A stretch of DNA of 64,000 nt from Branchiostoma floridae (taxonomy: Eukaryota; Chordata; Leptocardii; Amphioxiformes; Branchiostomatidae), in contig NC_049986.1 in the NCBI RefSeq assembly GCF_000003815.2, positions 13,511,805-13,575,804 of the forward strand. The letters are read 5' to 3'. The notes beneath the pieces were generated by a model. That model searched no databases. It was not told the DNA's origin and saw only the letters and a program-made list of their open reading frames with translations. Positions 11,901-26,900 of the stretch are shown here, piece by piece. Position numbers and translations under genes: made by a program. Each line of letters begins with the position of its first letter. The stretch's first letter is position 1.

Positions 11901-14900
11901 GTCCCAAGTGTAGTGAGATACCACCTTTAGGAGTTTAATACCTGAAGGCATTGTAGAGAATAAAAGGAGTTGGAGGATTTTCTTTGTCTTCCATTAGGCA
12001 GGTCTTACCTTCACCCTGAACCTGATAGGACAGACAGGAATTTCCCTACAGGAGGAATGTTGCTTTATTGGGTACATAATTTAAACCAGTGGGCAGACCA
12101 GTTGTGCCTGAAGGGTGGGTTTTATAAAGGCTGACAGTATCTGATTACTTGTCATCATTATCTCACTGTAGACTCTTCAGCACAAACAAAAACCTCTGGA
12201 GCCTCTCATCATCTGGTTTCCAGCCACATGCCTGATTGATGATCCGTCTAAGTTAATTTTTCATGTAATGGCAAGAGAGAGGAAGTTTTGGAAGTTGATT
12301 AGAAGCCTAACTTACCCGCTCCTTGAACTGAAGTCCTAAAGATATGTCAGAGGAATTAGCCAAAGTCAAAGCCTGGAATCCAGCCGTATTGTGCTTTGGT
12401 TGCTCTGCTTCCTGCCAATACGAAGGCCAGTCGTATTGGCAGGAAACGTACCTCAGGGGATCCAGCGACCAAAGCAAAATACGGCTGGATTCCAGGCTAA
12501 GAAGAATGGCACCAAATCTGAAATTTTCAAGTGTCAAATTAAGTTACCACACTTGCCTCCAGTACTTAAAAATCAGCAATAAGTTATAGGTAATAGCCTC
12601 AGAGTAAGTAATGGTTTCATTGACATGCTTAATAATGAATCATTTCACGGATTTACGCGTATGTACAGTAATGTGCTTATTTGGAATCAACTCTTCGACA
12701 AGCACATATGAAATTATGACACTATCTCAGGAATGTCTGGAAAACCTGATTTAAGTATAAGTAATGTTATACATTGATTGAGGATTTCTCATGCTGTATC
12801 TATTCAGTGTAATATTTCTTTACTTCATGTTTTATCTCTGACTTTGAAACGTGACAGGCTGAAGGTACTCTGTGGAGTTGACATTGCAGCTACATTTGTA
12901 CAGTTAAGAATTTGAGAAATAAATGTAGAAATTTTGTCAAATGAGGAAATGACATCTCCAAGCCAGGATAGCTTTTCTGTGATTGGCTTAAGCCTTATAG
13001 TACGATGACCAATCAGCATTCATGTAGAAACATTCTGGACACTGGTCCTATTTCTGGCACCATGGGTTAACATTCCTTTTCTCCATACTCACCACATCAC
13101 GCTGCTCTGGACTAGGAAAGGCTGTTGACCTTGAGGCCAGAATGGGGCCAGGTGAAGGTCAGGGTCAAAGGTCATTCATCCTTCCACACCAATTTGTGCT
13201 CCTAACTAAAAGCTGCTATGCCTAGACCTGTAAAAACAATGTTGAAGGACATGTATAGCATCGTGGGGACCCCCTTCAAGGCTGTTAACTATTCCAGATG
13301 CCTCTTGGGCAGCTACTAGTAGAGTAGTATGCAGATGATTTTGTTGGTTTATCAGAATTGAAGGCTCTTCATAACTGGTGTATAACCACCATTTCATCAG
13401 TGCTTATTTCCAAGATGTGCATACTGTACTTAGCCATCTCATATTGTTAAACTTGAAGGATAAACCTTGACTCCATTGTCTAGGCAGCTTTACCATTAGT
13501 TGTCGTCAATTAGGTATCTGAAAGTCATGATTAAAAATGCTAATGTGTCTATGTCACATTTTGGAAATCATGGAACTTGAAATGGTGAACTAGTGAACAT
13601 ATCCCAAAATATTTCAAGATTCACAGTAATCAGCAGCAACTTTCCATTTGGACATGTACCATAGTTCCTATGATGTCATGTGGAGCTCACTCAGTTGGGT
13701 GGCAGTAAATCACCAAGGCCAGAGGTTGCACTACACAGTTAGGACCCCACTGTCAATGTCCTTCAGCCCTCTCCAAAGCTATATGTAGTCTCTACCAGAC
13801 TCTGGCCTGGCCAAGTAGTAATAGGAGACTTTGGCCAAGTTAGGAATACAAGTCTAGTAGGAGTTACATGTAGTTCAGGCCTAGGAGTGAACTGACCGGC
13901 CGGTAGATAGCTGGATAGACTGCAAAAGACTGACTGAAATCCCATGGCAACTTAGTTGTCCCTAGTTGGTCAGATTCTTCTCTTTTTTTCATCCAGTTGA
14001 CACATCTGCTTGGAGAACTCAGTAACATCAATTCTAAAGCAAAAGTTTTGCCTATTGCCTGCATCAGAGGCCAGGAAAATATTGAAAGTGGAAAGTCTGC
14101 ATGTAACGCTAGTGCACCTTTATTCGCGGGGTAACCTTTATCCGTTGTACCTAAAACCAGGGTATTTCAGGATATCAAGTCGATGGACGGTGGTCTCAAA
14201 CTCAAAAATGCAATTTAAAACTGCCATCTTTAAACGTGATATCCCAAAGTATTCTGTTTTGAGGTACAATGGATATAGGTTACCCTACGAATAAAGGTGA
14301 ACTAGCGTTATATGCAATCAGTCACAGTAGCTGTCATTATTGTCACAGGGCTCTGCAAAGCAGTGACAGTAATACTGGGCTGGGCAACCCAGAGTAAGAA
14401 GGACAGAAAATCAAATAAATTATAGATAAACAAAAATCCTTAGGTATATTTTGACTACCGAGTGGAATGTTGTCCCTGCTGGGTTTTGTTTTAGGTGTGG
14501 TTGACTTACCTCATGTAGCTTTTTATCTCCCTCAGCATGGTGCAAAAATTAGCTTGGTAACAGATTGATCAATCCACTAATTAAGATATAGATTACCTGC
14601 TCTGTTAGTAATTAGTTTAAGGATTGAAAAGATAAGCTGACTTTGATCTTATTTTGCTTCAGAAATTAGCTTGGTAACAGATTGATTGATCCACTAATTA
14701 AGATCTAGAGTACATACTCTGTTGATAATTAGTTTAAGGATTTAAAAGATAAGCTGACTTTGATCTTATTTTTTTTGAGGATGTTACTGTCTAATCTGTG
14801 TTAACAGCTTCTGCCTCCACATAAGATGATATGAAGACTATGTATGCTCTGCATGGGTTGTCAACTATCTGTCAGACAGATGAAAAGGAAAGAATCATAA

Positions 14901-17900
14901 TTTGATTTATAGACTGTCTGATCAAAAATTAGTAACTGTGACTGCCATTAGTGTCAAGTGTACAGTTAACACATTTGAAGAAATTTGAAAGTTTCCAATT
15001 TTATATATCGGATGGTCATTTATATAAGATAGGAGATGGTTTACCTACAAGTCTCTCATGTCCTGTTGATTACATGTCATAGTGATTAGATTTGTAAGGC
15101 TAATAGGCTATGGTACCAAATCAAGAAGGTACATGTAAGAGATGTGAAATTGTGATACAGTGATCCTTTTTTTTTATGTCATAATCATACAATTAACGTC
15201 TTCAACAGGACATAGCTGAAAAGTTCTTTTCGTTCTTTAGAAACCCTCAGTGATGCTGAAATGCTTTAACTATAAGATAGACAAAAAGCAGGCTCCCTGC
15301 AAATTTGTCAACTGTTACCACTGTGTGTGGTAGATTGTTCCTAAAGCTCCCTGAGCAATAGACATGGTTGCTTGAAGCAGAACATTCTTACAGGTCTAGT
15401 TTCCATTCCTTTGACGTGTTGACAGTTTACAGAGAACAGTAGCCTCTTCCAGTCACCTTTGTGGCCTTGGTTCATTTATGTATTTGTACCCACTTCCCAA
15501 CAGGGCGGCCCTTTGGCGTAGGTTTCGACCATGCATTCAATACCTCTTGTTCTTTGGGAAAAACAATCATAAACACGAGTGTTTCACAAACATAGCAGAA
15601 ATTTTCTCAGGAATAGTTTGCGAAGGATAGGGGTACCCCTGGCGTAAATATTTAGTCTGTGCCTTTGTGAATAGCATTGAACTTGAGGTAGATGCGGTGA
15701 GTACAGTAGGAGGGTGTGTCGAGTGATGGGAGACAAACTGCTAAACACGTGCCTACACCCTTTACTTTCTCAATCAGTGGTTAGTGTGAAAGCCAGACTC
15801 TGTCTTCTTCACTTAATAGCACTGTTAGTTGTATACTTAAGTCTCCAGTGGACTGGTCAGGGAATTTGTTGCATACTACTCATTGTTCTTCTGTTCTTTG
15901 AAACCTAATCTTCTTTAAGATTTCAACAATTGGGTCCTAGAGGAAATCACCAGGTGTTTTTGCTTTGAAAGCATTTTCTTCAGAACTGTGCAACTTGTCA
16001 AGTTGAGGGGACAGCTAAGGAAATGGCACCATACTTACTAATTTGTTCTACTTTCATTTAATTGTTGTAATCCCCATCCAAGTGGCAGATGTTTTTCTGT
16101 TAACAATACACAGCATTCTATACACTGTCAGCTACTGGGTTCCCTAGCAGTCCAATCAGAAAGCTGCAATGTTGTAAAAAAAAAGCAACTGCTTCTCCTT
16201 GTATTTCTTCCTGTACCTTACAAAGCATCATGGTTTTGTCAAGAATGCCTGGGCTCCTACGTATTACACAACATAAATTTCATTTTGTGGACACAGCAAG
16301 AATAGCTAATAGTGATAGCTAAAATTATTTGGTAGATAGGGCTGCAACCATCTCCATTCTACAGCCCTTAGGCCACACAAAGGTGCAAGCAATGCAGCAG
16401 GGGGCTGGCTAACAGGTAGCGGTGGGTGTTCAAGTAAATACATGTACATGTACTGTAAAACTGCGCTGATGTAGCACACAATACAAAGGCTGTGTTGAAA
16501 TAGATTTGTATGTTGAATGAAAGCTCTGTCATTTGTCTCAGTTTTCTCCATTCTTCTGATACTGGCAGGGTTACCTTCTATTGTACTCCAAACCAAGGAT
16601 CAGGATTTTGTCGATCCTTCAAAGAGCTTTCCTGTGGTTTGGAAGCTTTCCAAACAATTGTGTGTTCAACTTTGGTTGCCAAAATCTGTCCAAATAAACC
16701 AGAATACCGCTAAATCTACTGGAGAACACTGTCCCTTGCTTCAGTTTGTATTACACAAATCACCTTTGTGGGGATAAAATGTATGCATCAACATCTCTTC
16801 ACACCCTTCGATCCCAGTGTTGTATCAGTGCTGAATACTGTCTGGGTTTGAACACTGGCATAGTAAAAGACCGTTCCTCTTCAAAGTTAAATGAGCTACA
16901 TTTGGTATGTGGGGAACACAAACACATTCTGTAGACCTTGATATTTGAGGTTGATCCATGTCTATGTTCATTGTGCTTTTGCCAGCCAGACCTGTTGTGT
17001 ATGGGTGTTATATCCAAGATACATAAGGAGTATCACCTGAATAGTGGCTCTTAGCTGCTTACTGTGAAGCCTGTTTAGTCTAGGATTTTGTTTGTGGTGG
17101 CTCATGCACCTTTTCTCCTGCAGCTTTGTGGTCAGGGTTTGCAACACAGGTGTACATGTAGATGGCTGACTTTGAAGATGCTGGCTACATCGGCCTTTTG
17201 TGCATAGTATCAAGTCATTAGTTAGAACATTGTGGACGGCAACAGAGGCACAAGACCCATTAAGTTGTGTCACTACAAACAGATAAACAGAAATGTATGA
17301 AAGGTATTTGATTATTTTTCAATGGTACAAAGTGGTTTACACAATGACACATACTCCTTCCATTGTTTAAAAAGTTTTAGGTAACACTTTTTGAAATGAT
17401 ATCATCACATTGCGTTGGTCGACAAAAGTCTTCTAGTCTTATTGTCTTATGTCTGAAACTCACAGGCAAAGAAATCCCTTCTTTTACTATTCACTCCAAC
17501 AAAACACATTGCAATCATCATCAAGCAACAGGTGCACAGGAACAGGAATATCAGGTGATACTGTGGGGTGGAAACTGTCTGGAACTCACTTCTTTGTAGT
17601 GCTTGTAGTAGCAAAGCAATCAGAGATGGCAGATCACTCTCTTTGTAAGCCAGAAATACAGAGACATATTTAAAGTACTAATTGGCCAAAGGGGTGCTAA
17701 TATGTCTGGTGTTAAATTTATTACTCATGGATAAGGTCATTACAAGTCTAATCTTGATTTGAAATCATACCAGTGACTTAAATCAAAATGGCGTCCGCCT
17801 ACTTATTTCTTTTACTTTGCAAGACAGAGCCTTCATGATTGTATAGGCACACATAGTGCTGCTGCCTCATCTGAAGCATTTACAGTATGGCCATGAAATC

Positions 17901-20900
17901 AATCAGCTGGTAGTTACCAAGTCTACTTCCTGACTGCATGGCTGGAATGTTATTGGATTACACAAGAAATGTTGCTGACATTCTGAGGACTTCCTGTCCC
18001 ATCACCACTTACTCAGTACTTGGACATAATACATAGACTGTCTAGGAAGTCTATCCCTTCCTCTGTCAACCACTGCACAGCCTCATCTTCAAGTACTCTC
18101 ATCTGTTGCCATGGCAACCAAAGTAGGAGCTGGACAGTTACTGGATCTTGATTCTTTCCTGCCAAAGTTAGTTCCTGATGTAAATCTACCCATTCCTATA
18201 GCAACAGACTGTAAATAATGAAAGCCTCCCCCTCTGTTTGACAGTTTGGAGGAGGCCAGGGCTGGTGGCCATGATAGGGGTTAATTGGAATTGGATGAAA
18301 TTAAAGTAACCTGAGTCTTCAATGTCAATCAAAACCATGTTCCACCTGGTCCAGGTTTACAGCATGAGCATTCTCCCCAAATTGTGTGTGATAATCATTG
18401 CTTTTGCTTAAGAGGTAATGTGTGTGTATGTGTGTTTGTAATTGTGCCTTTGTGTATGTGGATGGATATGGCTCTGGTTCTAAAATAAACTACATATACA
18501 GTCAAACCTGCCCGAGCGACCACCTCTTCTCAGCGACCACCTGGCCATTTCGACCACTTTTTCTCGGTCCCGATTTATTTTCCCATTGACGTAAGCATTA
18601 AGCGACCTTTTCTCAACGACCACCTGGCCAACGCGACCGCGACCGGCCCAAATTGGGACCTATAACGACCGCATCATTTTCAAAATTGAGGTTTTCATCA
18701 ATTTTTTATGATAACTAGCGCGATTTTGTGCCAAATTCGACCAGTTTGTGTCGGATTTTGGGGTTAAATTTACAGTTTACAGTGTGCGTGTTGTATTTGA
18801 CATTAAAGACCTCGCTTCTTTGCGTTCGTGCAGTATACTTGCTATTTGCCACTAAACACAACGGAAACCATTTATAATTTTCATCGGGCATGTTTTGAGT
18901 CGATACTCTTCTCAGCGACCACCTGTCCAAATCGACCGTTTTTTTCCGGTCCCCCGGGTGGTCGTCTTGGGCAGGGTTGACTCTACTTGCAAAGAAACAA
19001 GCCGCCTTCTTCACCTTGCCATAAATGCAGGGCAAATACTATTTACCAAAATGGAGTCATTCTATGAAGTTTTGTAGCTTCACACTACTGACCCATCCGC
19101 CACCCTGCCAAATGCCTCGGCCTGTGAGCCACCCATCATGTCTGAAATGTGCAAGTGTAACTTGAGCAAGGTCAGTGTTGGCTGAGTCAGAGGTCATGGT
19201 CAGCTACAAAACAACATCATGTCAAATGAAGAGTTTAAAACATTCGTCTGTTCCTTCTAAGGTGCTACAATTTTGTACATGTTAAGTAGGGAAGGGCGTT
19301 ATAATGCCCATAGGCCATACTGCTTTTGCAGATTGTTATCTTTTCTTCTCTTCTTATTAATCCCTTTTTAGGTACGGTAACATCAACTCTCATAATTCCG
19401 CCGGTTGCCATAATACTGCCAATGCTTTTTTTCAGTTCTTTCTTATTCCCTGTACAATTTTCCATCTTTTTTCCTTTGCAATGTGATTAATATCTCAACG
19501 AATTAGTGGCCTGGTCTGTAGTGTCCTCTCTAGATGTTGTCTAGGGTTGATATTGTCATTTTATGGCATGGCAGGAATGGTGTAAGATGGCATGCAGAGT
19601 TCAACATAGCTGCATGGGTTCACCACTGTCTAGACAAAACACAATATGTACCTAGCATGGCCATGGCTGAACCACATGTGTCACCTATCACCTGACCCTG
19701 CACTGTGGAGACCAGGCCAGGGAGGCTGGGAAAAGGGTAGACCCTGCATTATCTCAGGAAGGATGGTGGGACTGGGAGTTGCTGCACTGACATCCACAGA
19801 GCATAAAACCAACTGTTGTTCTACACTGTTACCTTCAATTTTGTTTTTATTTTGCTTCACACAATTTCAGGATAACTTAACCCTTCGATCATATGTTTTG
19901 AATAATGCACATCATTAACCAGCTGTACCCATACCCCTCTTTGTGAAAAAAAACAATATACGCACCTCCCTTTCAGTGGAGAAGAAGGATCCATTGCGAC
20001 CGGTAATGACATCCCTCAGATGTCCACGTTCAAGGTTTCATTGAAATTAATAGTCTCCTGAGCACTCCCTTCTTACCTTTTGAAGTAGACCTGTCCAGTT
20101 TATACCAATTCCCCAGTTGAATGCCTTTCCTTGATCATCAGCTTTGTTGTCATATTTTCTATAAATTATTTTCTTTTTTGGGTTAGAAATATTGGAATTG
20201 TGGATTCCGAAGCTTTGCTTCAGATTGTTTCATGATTGCCATGGTTATGTTTATTGAAGGCATGTGTAGTTTATTAGTGTTGTTGTTGATTGTTGTGATA
20301 GTTGGGAAACATGAAGACTGAGAATCTTTTCTCCAGATTGTTGCCCGGTTGCCATGGCAATGTTTACCAAAGCTGTGTGTAGTTTGTGGTTGTCCCTGAT
20401 CCATGGCCCAGGGTACGCCCACAAATATGTCACCTCCAGCCACAAAAATGTCAACCTTTCTATCCCAACTGGGTCAGCCCGGGCTGGTGTCTGGAACCAA
20501 TCTGGGCTCCCTACTGGAGGAATGGGGTCAAATGTGGGGTAGTGCTGTAGCTTCTCTTCTAGCCTGGTGTCCATCCCTATTTCTTACATTCTCCAGCAGT
20601 TCATTGTCCAATATTCCTATCCAGTATCCTACCCAGTATCTGTGAAAAAAAGGTTGGGGCATTTGACAAAGCTTTTGGAATTGGAAGTATTTCTCTCACT
20701 ACCTCTGTCAAGGTAGCCTATATGTTTTATTCACATTAATCACACTCACAAATCTATAAAACAGCATAGCAGTCTAGTTAGCTTCTTTGATACTGCAGAT
20801 TTCAAGCCAACTGTACTGCATAGATCTACAATGTAGATGACAAATAGAGCCAAAGCAACTGTACCAGTTGTTGATCCATAAGGCTCAAGGGGTTTCACAA

Positions 20901-23900
20901 TTCCTGTTTGTTGTGCTGCTGTCTTGCATCGTAGGATAATCCTTGATGAGTTCTTGTGTAAACAGCATGGTTTACAAGATCAGGTAGTTGAAGGCCGCCC
21001 TTCTTATCTTCCTGTCCCTGTCAACAGAGTTGCTTAGATTGGTTGTATAGCCTAGGAAGCTTCTGAAATGATTGACAGTAGTTAGACAGTAGCTTTTGAG
21101 GTGCAGATGATAAACATATGAGCTGAAAAGCTATCATCAAAAGTCTTTGAGAATTCTGCTTGAAGTCACAAATGATTTTTTAATTAAAAACTAAATAATT
21201 GAGAAAATGCTTTTGTCCCCTTCAAGATTTGAGCTTTTGCCCCCCTCAATCCATATGTTTCAAAATATAATAGATACACGTGCATGACAACACAAAGAAG
21301 TTTGAGTTCTGTGCCTATGATACAGATTTCTAAGTGACCTGTGTTTCCTTTGCTGATAAGCTATATTGTCATTGATATAAGATGTGTGCCTTTGTCAGGA
21401 ACATCAGCTTTCCTTGTTAGTTGGCACTGTTGCCCTGCCAGCATACCACCATGGTACACTTCTGGCAGCATCACTCCTCTAAGTATGCCCAGACCTCGAG
21501 CTTGGATGGTGAAGAGTTTTAAATACCACTGTCCTTGTAGTTTCTTGGTATTGCTTCAGAATTGGAGTTTCTTGGAATGTGTTGTTTTTTCCCCCAAAAT
21601 AATCTTTGTGTTCATATTCTAATGTGAGCAAAAGAATAAGCTGTCTTGTCTTCAAAATATTATATTCTACCTTAAAGTTAAGGAAACAAACCCCACTGTG
21701 GCCCAACTTGATCGAGTCATGGACAATGAAGGATGGCCTGATTTGGTGATGGTTTGCTTTGTAGATATTGGCATTGTTCATTGTGATTGTCATTGCTTTC
21801 CTCTGTCTCAGGACACAGAGTTTCTTTTGTGTTGTGTTCTCAAAGATGGCACCATATAGATACACTGTAAGCTGTCTCCCCAGTCCTGGGGCCCAGACAA
21901 AGCCGGAAATGAGCAGACGTGAGGTTCTCGAGGATTTGGTTGCCGTGATCCGGGACCATGGCCAACTTGTGGTTTGGAAGGGTTCTTCTCAACTGACTCT
22001 TGTGATCAAACCAAAGGTCAAAGTATCAATCCCAGCTGACAACTCGCACCAAGAACAGATGGGGAAAACTTGGACCAAGCTCCAACAGAATGGAAATCAA
22101 TTTGCTTTGAAGAAAATGACCCAGAGTAGATCTTTGTTTAGAGTTTAAAAGATTAATGCCTTTGCCTGAAGAGTTGTATGATAGGATTACAACAGAGGAG
22201 TACTACTAGACCAACTCCTGACCATAATCGTTTGTATGGCCACCTCAGACACCGTGTGGTTGTCACAAGATGAAGAACTATTTTGATACACAATCACACA
22301 AGATGAAGAACTATTTTGATACGTAAAACTGGTTCTGTGCAAGCATGTCCTGCCATGACCCTGATCACATATGTCCCTTTATTTTACATCCCACTCTCCT
22401 AAATGTGCCAGTCTACACCATCAGTAGCTCTTCTCCTCAAGCTGCGGATGAGGTAGATGAAGGATCATGATATGCTAATAGTAAAGCCACTGTTTCCATA
22501 TACAGCTTCAAGTCAAACAAACCTAAAATAGTTTAATTTGCCAGGATGTTTTGACAAGCTTACAGTCAGCCCATCAGGGAAGGGAGGTCAATTGAGGATG
22601 ACATCCTGGGCAATATTGCCAGCTACTGTGTTTCACAGCACCTCAGAATATGGTCTGTATGCAGGGTTCTGAAAATTTTTGACCACTATGCTAAAATAAG
22701 GGCCACTGCGCTAATTTTTAACTAGTGTAGTGGTGCTTTGCTATCATTTGCTTGTTCAACAATGTCTAGTCAATGTCTGAACAATGAAAAATGATGATAT
22801 GCCACTCAAAACTGACGCCAAAATCCTCCACATGGGATGTTAACAGAGTGCCAACTTTTAACTCTACATTTTCAAAATGACCCTCTTCCACACCAATCTC
22901 CTGATTGGTCGCTTCGCTATACCATGCCATTCCCACTACGCTAAAATAAAATCCTGGCTAGAACCCTGGTCTGTGTGTTTGGCTGACACTGTTAAAATAC
23001 ACATTCTGCTCCTGGGTGTATCATCCATTATGTGTATAAGATAGAACCAGGTTTACATATTGGACTTAAGATGTTTGTGATACTGCTGGAAATGTAGTCA
23101 CCTGCGACTGGCTCCTCCAATACATACCAAATGATGGAAGATGATATGATCTGCTTTGCTCCTGAATATTGAAGTGAACACACATAACTTCATGGCATGT
23201 AAATCTGGGAACCTTTTTCTTGAGTAGATTTTAACTAATCATCACGTCTTAAGCAGATTCAGAAAGCCATCTACTATCACATCTGCTGGACTTGAAATAG
23301 TTTTATGCATAGGACCTCATCTAGAACCTGTCCTGGTGAGTTTAAAGAAACTTAAAGCATTAATGAACGACAGGGACAAATGGGCTGAATTTTGAGTCTT
23401 TGGTGCATGGCAGGATATCAAGCATTTTGAGAATGAGTGGGTTTTAGTTGAACTTGACAATGGAAACCCGAGTTGTCAAACAGGTGCAGACATTTGATTA
23501 CAGTCCTGCTGTTTTGAAGTTAAACTGCTCAAGGCTTGGCATGCCAAGACGGTTCAGAAGAGTTGTTGAATTCTCAGATGTTCTGGTAATTAGTGTAAAA
23601 GCATTAGGCAGAAAAGTAAAGCTAATCTCCACTTTGTAGCAACACATGGAGATCATTGTTTTACCAGTGTCTGCTCCAACTTAAACACTGCCCTTGACAC
23701 AGAAAGAACGTTTGTCCCCGTGGGGCACTTGGAGTCTTTGTACTTCTGGCTGGCATTGCTCTTGCATTGCACTGAAGTAGATGACACAACACTTGGTTTC
23801 CAAACAAGTTAAGAAGTCTGAGAATTTGCCCCCAAGAAATAGGACAACTGAGTTGTTGATCACCTTTGCCAAGATGGTTGTGTTTGTCTGTCTAAGTCCT

Positions 23901-26900
23901 TTTTTAACCTCCTTGATCTGTCTGTGTGTTTGTGGACAGCATAACTTGAGAAGCTGCAAATGCATATTTGCTAGGTGGGTAGGGGTAACAAAGCTTAAGT
24001 TCAATAATAGCCCCCTAGCAGCTTTTTAAAGGTAAAGCAGAATAACTTCAGGTTTATGTCTCATGTTAAAGTTCTAGACTTTTTGCAAGTGTGCAAAGTG
24101 AAAGCTACCCCTGTTATTGTTTTTTGTTAGCACAGGATACTGCTATTCAATCTGACACTTTTCATCCTGTGAAAAAAGTGAACCCTTTTCATTCCAAGTG
24201 AGCCAAATGCAAATGAATCCTAGTCCATTGGTATGTCTACTAAGAGGTTTAATACCTTATGTATTAGACTAAGTATGATTGTACAAATACTAAAAGATAA
24301 CAAATAAGTCTCAAGGAATTGTTTTTAAATGATTTGATAGTCAAGGTAGGTCCACGCTTGTGTCTGTTCTGTGCTTTTGTTTCCTGTCTTGACAAAGTTT
24401 CTGACCATATTGGTTTGGAATGGCAACACAGACAACCGAGTTGACAGTGGCAAGACCAGTTTTCCATTGAAGACAGCATGACAGAATGTTAGGGCACTTT
24501 CAGGGTCAAGTCCCACGAGAACTTTGTGTGTGGTACAGGCCCAGATAACCACACCTGCCTGTGCCTTTGTCCTCTGCAAATCCCAGTGTCTTTGATGGAA
24601 CTAAACAAGCCATGTTGCTGTGTTTGATTTGTAAACATTAGGGGGAATAGCTTGCAGACGCGTTGTAAGGGTTGTAGTACACTTCCAAAGAACCTGGAAA
24701 GCCCACCAAACATATACCCACATTCATGAATGATACACACATCAATCAATGTACTGACTTTGTGTCTACCATTCTGCACAACTTTTTAAAACATTTATGA
24801 CTCTGTTTCATCACATAATGAGGACTTCCTTCTTATAGAAGATGTTGGAGATGCTGTTTATAAAATGGTCCTCAGGAAAGGAGCATTTACATACCCCTTA
24901 GGCCTTAACGTTACAAGTTCTGGAAAAGAAGAAACCAATATTATAATAATGTTCAATGGTTTTATCATGGTAGGCTACTTTACTGATCCTGTTATTACTC
25001 TTTTCCTCCTCAGGGCTTGGTACAGGACATCATGATCATTCCAGACCCATTGGCAGCTTACGAGCAGTGCATCAAGTACACCCCAGACTGCCCCAAAAAT
25101 GGAACAAGCACTGATGGATTTGATGGCAACAGCAACGGCTTTGACTTGTTTGACAAAATTGACTTCGACGCAGACTTGAATAGAGGAGTCACTGTACGTA
25201 TAGTTTATTTCATTTTCTTTATATTCAAACGAAGAAGATATTGTGTTATAATGTATGTTGGTTTCTGATTATCTGAATTTATCAGTTGACGGTGTATAAC
25301 TTTTGCTTGACCAGACCATTATTTCTTGCAGACGGACTTTGGCACGGAGGAAATTGGACTTTTTGGCGATCCCAATGTAAGATTTATTATCTTAATTCAT
25401 TTCTGAGCATAAAAGCTAACCGTATGAGGGTATATATGCTTGTTACTCATTTGGTTTGCAACATGGCAATATCCCAGTTTCAAATCTCATGTTGTACTTC
25501 AAATGCAGTAAAACTCACACATGCATACGCACTGCTTTGCTTTAGGTGTAAATTTTGAATATCAAGTAAAATGGCATTTCTCATACTACATAATGCTTTA
25601 CATGCATAACAAAAGGAATGGAGCCATTTCTTCATCCTTTGGCAACCTGTTACTGCTACTTGAATGCATGAATCTGGCACCCATTTCAAAATATAGACAT
25701 TTTGATACTGGGTATTGTTAGAGTGTTACAATTTTGTATTAAGAACTTTGAAGTGACAAAATCTGACAATCAAGTAAATTCAAGAATGACAGGTAATGCC
25801 TTTATTCTGTAGACAAGAGTCTTACAAAGAAAGATGATCAAGATGTAAGTTGGCAAAGTACCCAAGTTTTGTCAGGACTTCAGGAAAATTTAGGACTGAC
25901 ATCATTGGCATGGGGCTTTATGAATGAGACCTTAACACCTTGTAGTTGGTCCCTTAATCTGTTAAACAGGCTAGAAGCTTAGTAGAGGGATGTTTGACCT
26001 GAAATTTGGCAGAGAACCCAGAAGGTCTTGACAAGTCTGAAATATTCATGTTTGGCAATCTCTGAGATTTCTTTGATCACCTACAAGTAGTTGAGTGAAA
26101 TATAACGACATCGTTTCAAAGGCAGCTGAATACAGGAAACAATTAAACTTTCATAAGACAGAACAAAATTAAAAATATTGTAGCTTCTCCCTGAAGTGGA
26201 AATAGAATCAGTAATCCATCTATAAGGCATAATTTAACCCTTTCTTCCTTGTGATATTGACAAGTGACTTGTTCCCTTCCCCCCAACATGTGGACTCTCA
26301 TGGTGAATGGTTTGGCCCAGGGTCATTCTTGCTCAGGACTGCTATCAGACAAAAGAGGCTATGTTCTAAATCCTGTGTTAATTGTTGCATAGCGTGCAAC
26401 CCAGTTGTTCAAAAGAACCTTGCTGGGATGGTGATGATGGGCACTAACCACATCAGGAAGCCACACAGGAAGAATTGCATATGTAAACATAGTAATATAA
26501 TTTTTGACAGCAATTACAATCATTTAGTACAAAATGTTGTTGGGTACAGTGAGGTTAAAACAAAGGAGCAGTAGTGGAAAAAAATATTTTTGACAGTGTA
26601 ACGTTTTACTATATGTGCCACACCAATCTGGAGGTAAAGTTAACAGTTACAGATTGTTCTAATGGCTTTTCTGTGGCTGCTTTAGGATGTTTTGTATGCT
26701 TCTAATATGTGCTACAGGAAGAAGGAATAGACAGATGTTGGCCACATGTAGCAATAAGAAATACTAAAAATAGTTAGCAATGTCTTGCTATTTCTTTTGA
26801 TGACAAAAAATTGATTTTGTTTAAAACATTATGGTTTCACAGCTACATTGTATGATAGGGAGGCAGTGTCAAGAGACTCGCAAGACTAACTGGAAACAAA

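Larger units (their letters stand above)
9652..25013. other. Giant intron between W3 and W4 (15.4 kb)
   Basis: The TSPN sequence is continuous across it, so no conserved domain exon is missing here. It contains a CpG-rich promoter-like patch (9940-10260), foldback or MITE elements at 11690, 12370, 14104, 18499 and 22662, a tandem duplication at 14546, a perfect RFX X-box at 18105, and a 33-bp repeat at 22264. I saw no nested gene; its longer open frames lack ATG starts or splice context. Confidence 0.75.

Noticed and set aside
21768-22148. Open frame of 126 codons in the 15-kb intron
   Set aside because: Non-ATG start, no recognisable family, no splice context, and the TSPN domain is continuous without it.
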